Source: CAWJKP01 sp963843465 (GTDB taxonomy: Bacteria; Planctomycetota; Planctomycetia; Pirellulales; Thermoguttaceae). Taken from it: DNA of 64,000 nucleotides. Under the pieces are notes generated by a model. That model worked only from the letters and a program-made list of their open reading frames with translations, was not told the DNA's origin and made no database searches. Position 1 is the first letter of the stretch, and each line of letters opens with the position of its first letter. Below, in pieces: positions 60,242 to 64,000 of this stretch. Where the stretch lies: NCBI GenBank assembly GCA_963843465.1, contig CAWJKP010000003.1, positions 372,001-436,000 on the forward strand, written 5' to 3'. Both the position numbers and the translations under genes were made by a program.

Positions 60242-61402
60242 TTAGAACGTCGCACCTGCCCGCAACAGCAGCGTCGAGCTTAGGTCGACGTTCGGCGACG
60301 TGAGGTAACGGAGTTCGCGGCCGAAGACATAGCCCGTCTCGACGCGGAGCTTGGGGCCGCCGAACGCTTTACGCTCGAATCCCAAGAGGAGCCGGTAATC
60401 GGTGTAGCTGACTTGCTCGTCCAGGCCCGAGTTGCGGCGGATCTCCCATGCCTCGCTGCCGAACTCGCCGGCCAGGTAGAGCCAATGCTGGATCTCGTCG
60501 TCCACGTTGCCATCGGGGTCGACGCGCCAGGCGATCTTCGGCTTGGGAAAGAGCAGCTCGAAATCCAGGTCGTCGCGAGGCTTCCAGATGATGCCGCCGA
60601 TGGGAATCAGATCGATGCCCAGGCGGCGGTCGAGGTAGGCGGCGCCGAAGATGATCTTGGTGGTCGGCGACCACGTATAGATCGCGGCCGCTTGAGTCGG
60701 GACGCGGATGCCCTTGCTGGTTTGCTCCTCGAAGTCGCTATACACCCCGGGGTCCACCGTCACGTCCAGCCGCCACTCCGGCGACAGCCTAGGGAGCCAG
60801 GAGAACTCCACGAAGGCGTCATAGACCCGCGGGGGTAAGTCGATCAATCGCGGCACCTGCAGCAGAAACGCATCGAAGGTGGGCGTGAGCACCAGGGGCC
60901 AGGTTTTCTTGGGGAGCGGCAAGGCAAAAACCGAGTCCAACGCCACATCGGCTATCCCCAATTCGCTCGGGCCCTGGCCGCCGGCAAGCCACGTCGCTTG
61001 GACGCCGGTGCCTTGGAAGAAACCGTTTCGCGAGTCGCGAGGGCGGTCCGGGTCGTAATCCTCGTCGCTGGCAGGCGGTAGCGGCCCAGCCAAGGTCGCG
61101 GCCGGCCCAGGGGTTATGGAAAACTCCTCGGCGGGTCCAACCTCTCCGAGGAATGGTTCCGCAGTCCTCGGCTCCTCGACCGGAAAGGACTCCGCGGGGA
61201 ACACCCCCTGCGACCAGAGCGTGGAAACCAACGGGCCCAAGAGGACCACGACGATCAGGCATAGCAGACCATGTGGGAAAAGGGGAAAGGCACCTTTTGT
61301 GCGAAGCACCCGAAGGGCGGGCACCGACCGAAGGTTGGTCTCGGCAAAAGGTGCCTGTCCCCTTTTCCTGCGGCGGTTTGACATGTGCTCCCACTTGTTC
61401 AA
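60242..61402 (-). CDS. Outer-membrane beta-barrel protein (DUF6268-like), first of pair
   Basis: 386 residues from TTG 61402 (TTGA overlap with the previous stop) or 380 from ATG 61384. An N-terminal hydrophobic segment (LLCLIVVVLLGPLVSTLWSQ) is preceded by a basic stretch encoded by a REP-like hairpin (RRKRGQAPFAE, TKGAFPLFP). The barrel part has alternating strands such as RLDVTVDPGVYSDFEEQTSK, AAAIYTWSPTTKIIFGAAYL and a terminal aromatic (LLLRAGATF) as outer-membrane signals require. It is homologous to the adjacent upstream gene, which suggests tandem duplication. A pore or structural role is inferred. Confidence 0.75.
   Translation of the reverse strand: MNKWEHMSNRRRKRGQAPFAETNLRSVPALRVLRTKGAFPLFPHGLLCLIVVVLLGPLVSTLWSQGVFPAESFPVEEPRTAEPFLGEVGPAEEFSITPGPAATLAGPLPPASDEDYDPDRPRDSRNGFFQGTGVQATWLAGGQGPSELGIADVALDSVFALPLPKKTWPLVLTPTFDAFLLQVPRLIDLPPRVYDAFVEFSWLPRLSPEWRLDVTVDPGVYSDFEEQTSKGIRVPTQAAAIYTWSPTTKIIFGAAYLDRRLGIDLIPIGGIIWKPRDDLDFELLFPKPKIAWRVDPDGNVDDEIQHWLYLAGEFGSEAWEIRRNSGLDEQVSYTDYRLLLGFERKAFGGPKLRVETGYVFGRELRYLTSPNVDLSSTLLLRAGATF
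61278..61367. repeat. REP-like inverted repeat inside the barrel gene start
   Basis: The arms AAAAGGGGAAAGGCACCTTT and AAAAGGTGCCTGTCCCCTTT are inverted about 45 bases apart. The element is of the GGGGACAGG type seen in intergenic DNA elsewhere, but here it lies in coding sequence between the start codon and the signal segment. Confidence 0.8.
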
Positions 61403-62811
61403 AATGCCAGCCCACCACGGACGTAGATCGTGGGGGATGGGCGAAAAGTGGGGGTGTCGCTGGTCGCGTACACGACCTCGCGGTCGAACGCGCCGCCGAC
61501 CTCGACCAGGCCCTTGTAACTATTGGGCGTGTCGAACTCCAGTCCCACGCCCACGCGGATGTCGTTGTAGTCGATGCGGTCCGTAAGCCCCTCCAGGCCC
61601 GGGGGCAGAAAGGGCGATTCGCGCTTGATCGTCCAGGAGCCGCCGCCGTACTCGCCACGGACGTAGGTCCACCAATCGGTATTGCCGTAGGTGGCCAATC
61701 GCCAGGCCAGCTTGGGATTGGGAAAGAGGATCTCGTACCGCACGTCGGGATTGGGGGTCCAGACGATGCCACCCGTGGGAAGCAGCTTGATCACGTTCCG
61801 ATCCAGGTACATCACGCCGGCCTTGACCTGAATGTGCGGCGAGAAGGAGAGCACGCCCAGGAGGTGACCTTGAAGCCGCAAGCTATCCTCGATGATCTTG
61901 CTCCTGAAGTCGGAATAGACGCCGAAGCGGCCGCCCATTTCCAAGCCCAGAAGCTGCGTCAACTGCGGGTTCCAGGCCGCGTCGAGGTAGGCATCGTAGG
62001 TATCGGCAGGAAGATCCTGAGAACCCGGGCCCGGCTGGCTGACGGGTCCGTCCCAGAAATGGAAGGTGAAGCCGGGCGTGATCAACAGCGGCGCCAGCGG
62101 ACCTTCGAAGAAGGGCAGGGCGAAGGTGGCGCTCAAATCCAAGTCGTCGATACCCAACTCGTTGACGCGCCTGCCCGGCATCCAGACGTTGTCCGCGCGT
62201 ATCTCCTGCAGAAACTGCTGCATCGTAGCGAAGCTGCCCGGTCCGCACGGCGGGCCGCAGGGCAAGTAAGGGTCTTGGGGAAGGAGGCTCGGCCGCTGCG
62301 TTCCCGGGACCGCAAACGGGTCCCAAGCCGGATTGGGCTGGACCACGATCGGCGGTGGCCCGATCGGGCCGCCCGCCGCAGGTCCGCCATAAGGCAATGC
62401 CGGGGGCGGCGTGTAGTTCGGCGAACCCGGGGACGGGTAACCAGGAGTTCCAGGGGCCATATAACTGGGCGTCGTGCCCGGCGTTCCTGGCACTCCGCCC
62501 GGCAGCGAAGGATAGACGGGGGCGGTCCCAGAGGCGGGCGGCGAACCGTACGGCGGAACCGCATTGGGAGTCTGTACAGAAAAAGGGCTGGTGGGTGCGG
62601 TCCCGGTCCAGCCACTGCCGCCCGGCGGGCTACTTACGCTGCCGGAGTCGGCAGGATTGCTCGCTGGCAACTGGGCCAGCGAGTTGGAGGAATCTGGGTA
62701 AGGCGGGGCATCGATCTCCGTGGGGACTCGGACTCGTTGACCCATCGCAGGCCATGGTAAGAACGCCCAGAGCGCGGCGGCCACGCCGCACGTCAGTTTG
62801 GAAGTTCTCAC
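61399..62811 (-). CDS. Outer-membrane beta-barrel protein (DUF6268-like), second of pair
   Basis: 470 residues from GTG 62811, which has AGGGGA 8 bases upstream. It has a signal peptide (TCGVAAALWAFLPWPAMGQR) and then a 150-residue Pro/Gly/Ser-rich linker (PGTPGYPSPGSPNYTPPPAL). The C-terminal barrel contains VNELGIDDLDLSATFALPFF, FGVYSDFRSKIIEDSLRLQG, IQVKAGVMYLDRNVIKLLPT and ends IYVRGGLAF. The core strands align with the next gene (VYSDF, AYLDRR/MYLDRN, GGIIWKP/GGIVWTP). It may span the outer membrane. The longer frame to 62904 is possible but not needed. Confidence 0.75.
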   Translation of the reverse strand: MRTSKLTCGVAAALWAFLPWPAMGQRVRVPTEIDAPPYPDSSNSLAQLPASNPADSGSVSSPPGGSGWTGTAPTSPFSVQTPNAVPPYGSPPASGTAPVYPSLPGGVPGTPGTTPSYMAPGTPGYPSPGSPNYTPPPALPYGGPAAGGPIGPPPIVVQPNPAWDPFAVPGTQRPSLLPQDPYLPCGPPCGPGSFATMQQFLQEIRADNVWMPGRRVNELGIDDLDLSATFALPFFEGPLAPLLITPGFTFHFWDGPVSQPGPGSQDLPADTYDAYLDAAWNPQLTQLLGLEMGGRFGVYSDFRSKIIEDSLRLQGHLLGVLSFSPHIQVKAGVMYLDRNVIKLLPTGGIVWTPNPDVRYEILFPNPKLAWRLATYGNTDWWTYVRGEYGGGSWTIKRESPFLPPGLEGLTDRIDYNDIRVGVGLEFDTPNSYKGLVEVGGAFDREVVYATSDTPTFRPSPTIYVRGGLAF

Positions 62812-62979
62812 CGGATCTTTCCCCTGAACCCATGCTGCCGGTGGGTGATGGTGCCCAACGAATAGGTGCCTGCGATGGCCCATCTCGACCGAAGGGCGCT
62901 TCAATAGCAGGGACTTGCGCCAGGGTCAAGAGCGGTTCCCAGGATTGAACCACCGCCGGGCCGCCGCTAGCATGGTCCT

Positions 62980-63747
62980 ATGCCCCAGCCGCCCATCGAT
63001 GTCGATCTGCTTCTCCAGGCAACGTTTGTCGCCCGCGTCGAGTGCCACCAGACGCTCCGGTCCACCAACGATCGGGCCCGGCAGTGCGCCGCCGAGGGCG
63101 GACCTCTCCCCCTTTTGGTCCACGCCGAGACCCAGACCGCCGGCCGCGGACGAGGGAGCAACCGCTGGTGGACGGGTCCGGGAAGCTTGGCGTTCAGTTT
63201 GCTCCTGGACGCCGACGACCTGCGGATCAATCGCAGTCGCTCGCCCCTGGTGGCCTTGGCGGCGGCCATTGCGGTGGCGGAAACGGCCGCGGACCGGCTT
63301 CCCGACCGGCGGGTGGGGATCCATTGGCCGAATGACGTTTTCGTCGACGACCGCAAGCTGGCCGGGGTCCTCGTCGAGACGCTCTCCTCCCGGCTCTATG
63401 TGATTGGCGTCGGCATCAACACCAACAGCACGTTGGCCGACGCGCCCGACGAGTTGCGCCGCCGCGTCACCACGCTGCGGGAATTGACCGGCCAGACGCA
63501 CGATCCCACCGACGTGCTGATCGCCACGTTGCAGGATTTGGCTTCACTTCTGCTTCGCTTGGCCGCCTCGCCCGAGAAGATTGCCGCCCGGGCCAACGCA
63601 CTTTGCCTCCAGCGCGGACGTCCGTTGGTGTTGGAGACCGGCCGTCAACAAGTCGAGGGCCGCTGCGCCGGCATCGGCCCCGATGGCGGCCTGCTGTTGG
63701 ATACCTCCGACGGCCGTCGAGTTTGCTACACGGGCGTACTGCGGTAA
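62980..63747 (+). CDS. birA: Biotin--[acetyl-CoA-carboxylase] ligase
   Basis: 255 residues. Catalytic motif HAETQTAGRGRGSNRWWTGP (GRGRxxxxW, binds biotinyl-AMP) is followed by GIHWPNDVFVDDRKLAGVLV (WPND and KLAG), GVGINTN and a C-terminal SH3-like domain. It activates biotin with ATP and attaches it to carboxylase carrier lysine. No N-terminal helix-turn-helix exists, so it is not a repressor (type I BPL). It stands alone, followed by repeats. Confidence 0.93.
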   Translation: MPQPPIDVDLLLQATFVARVECHQTLRSTNDRARQCAAEGGPLPLLVHAETQTAGRGRGSNRWWTGPGSLAFSLLLDADDLRINRSRSPLVALAAAIAVAETAADRLPDRRVGIHWPNDVFVDDRKLAGVLVETLSSRLYVIGVGINTNSTLADAPDELRRRVTTLRELTGQTHDPTDVLIATLQDLASLLLRLAASPEKIAARANALCLQRGRPLVLETGRQQVEGRCAGIGPDGGLLLDTSDGRRVCYTGVLR

Positions 63748-63751
63748 TACT

Positions 63752-63851
63752 GTAGGGTGGGACAAGGACGCCTTGGCGGCCGCCGGCCCACCGGGAGATG
63801 ACAGGGCTTGGTGGGCCGGCGCTCGCTCACGCGAGCTTGTCCCACCCTACT
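63752..63851. repeat. Inverted repeat, family E (GTGGGACAAG type)
   Basis: GTAGGGTGGGACAAGG and CTTGTCCCACCCTAC are perfect outer arms; GGCCGCCGGCCCACCGGG and GGTGGGCCGGCGCTCGC lie within. It begins 5 bases after the birA stop codon and can fold into a long hairpin. Confidence 0.85.
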
Positions 63852-63859
63852 CGTAACCC

Positions 63860-63888
63860 TAAAGTTTACCAGGCTTGACAGCCGATCC
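63860..63888 (+). promoter_or_regulatory. FliA (sigma28)-like flagellar promoter
   Basis: TAAAGTTT followed after 13 bases by GCCGATCC matches the sigma28 consensus TAAAGTTT-N11-GCCGATAA, with two extra spacer bases and two end mismatches. It ends 53 bases before the FliD-like ATG. The gene identity and the motif support each other. Confidence 0.5.
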
Positions 63889-63941
63889 ACTCGGAAGCGG
63901 CTCATTTCTTTCTTCGTCTGGCTCGATTCGTAGAAGCTACC

Positions 63942-64000
63942 ATGGGACAGATCCAGACCGGCGTTGGGTTGGCAAGCGGATTTCCCATCGCCTCGACCGT
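63942..64000 (+). CDS. fliD: FliD-like flagellar hook-associated protein 2 (partial, 5' end only)
   Basis: The first 19 codons are MGQIQTGVGLASGFPIAST and a partial Val codon. Planctomycete FliD proteins begin M-G-x-I-x-S-x-V-G-L-x-S-G-I-P-I-x-x-T-V, so the match is good though short. FliD caps the flagellar filament. A FliA-like promoter lies upstream, as expected for a late flagellar gene. The window ends inside the gene. Confidence 0.6.
   Translation, partial: MGQIQTGVGLASGFPIAST

Noticed and set aside
60242..62811. BBP7-type outer-membrane family for the two barrels.
   Set aside because: The strand pattern (VYSDF, YLDR, GGIxWxP) fits DUF6268-like proteins better than BBP7.

Overview
The window looks like chromosomal DNA of a GC-rich planctomycete, probably of the Pirellulales/Thermogutta type. 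This is an inference from gene content. The evidence is a TIGR03009-type secreted protein, several small membrane proteins known mainly from planctomycetes, outer-membrane beta-barrels in tandem, and intergenic hairpin repeats, including the one that translates as RSVSEG. No rRNA, tRNA or CRISPR array was seen.

Region 1 (1-33.9 kb) is a large surface-polysaccharide locus. A GDP-mannose 4,6-dehydratase-like gene is divergent from an RmlC-type epimerase, a GT2 glycosyltransferase and a methyltransferase. A long minus-strand block (29.4 to 4.1 kb) follows. Its genes include HddA-like and HddC-like heptose activation enzymes, a GmhB remnant, a split transketolase, a GDP-fucose-synthase-like reductase and a histidine-type PLP 3-dehydratase. 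It also has one divergent and three near-identical B12-binding radical SAM proteins, two integral-membrane GT-C-like proteins, methyltransferases, several GT2 enzymes and a sulfotransferase. Together these suggest a GDP-(6-deoxy or 3,6-dideoxy)-heptose-containing, possibly sulfated polymer. At 30-33 kb a WecA/TagO-like initiating transferase and a Wzm/Wzt-type ABC exporter would start and export the polymer.

Region 2 (34-41.2 kb) holds a small conserved protein, two tandem Uma2-type nucleases, a Gfo/Idh/MocA oxidoreductase, a membrane-anchored protein with ThiS and ThiG, a FixJ-like response regulator whose phospho-acceptor Asp is replaced by Glu, and UDP-glucuronate decarboxylase.

Region 3 (41.3-47.8 kb) is mobile-element rich. 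A group II intron sits inside a REP-like element. The 3' fragment of a second intron lies in the opposite orientation. A DUF4838-like secreted protein follows, then a REP-associated tyrosine transposase flanked by the same REP sequence, and a transposase remnant.

Region 4 (47.8-64 kb) holds housekeeping and envelope genes: HDOD plus degenerate GGDEF, a 56-residue ferredoxin, two small membrane proteins, a HEPN-type two-gene module, an NfeD/ClpP-like membrane protein, a TIGR03009-type protein, a GT1 glycosyltransferase, a superfamily 2 helicase, a cytidylate-kinase-like protein, two outer-membrane beta-barrels, a biotin ligase and the first codons of a FliD-like gene behind a FliA-like promoter.

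Thirteen genes are interrupted by small frameshifts although both reading frames stay conserved. Most of these look like indel errors in the sequence rather than true decay.
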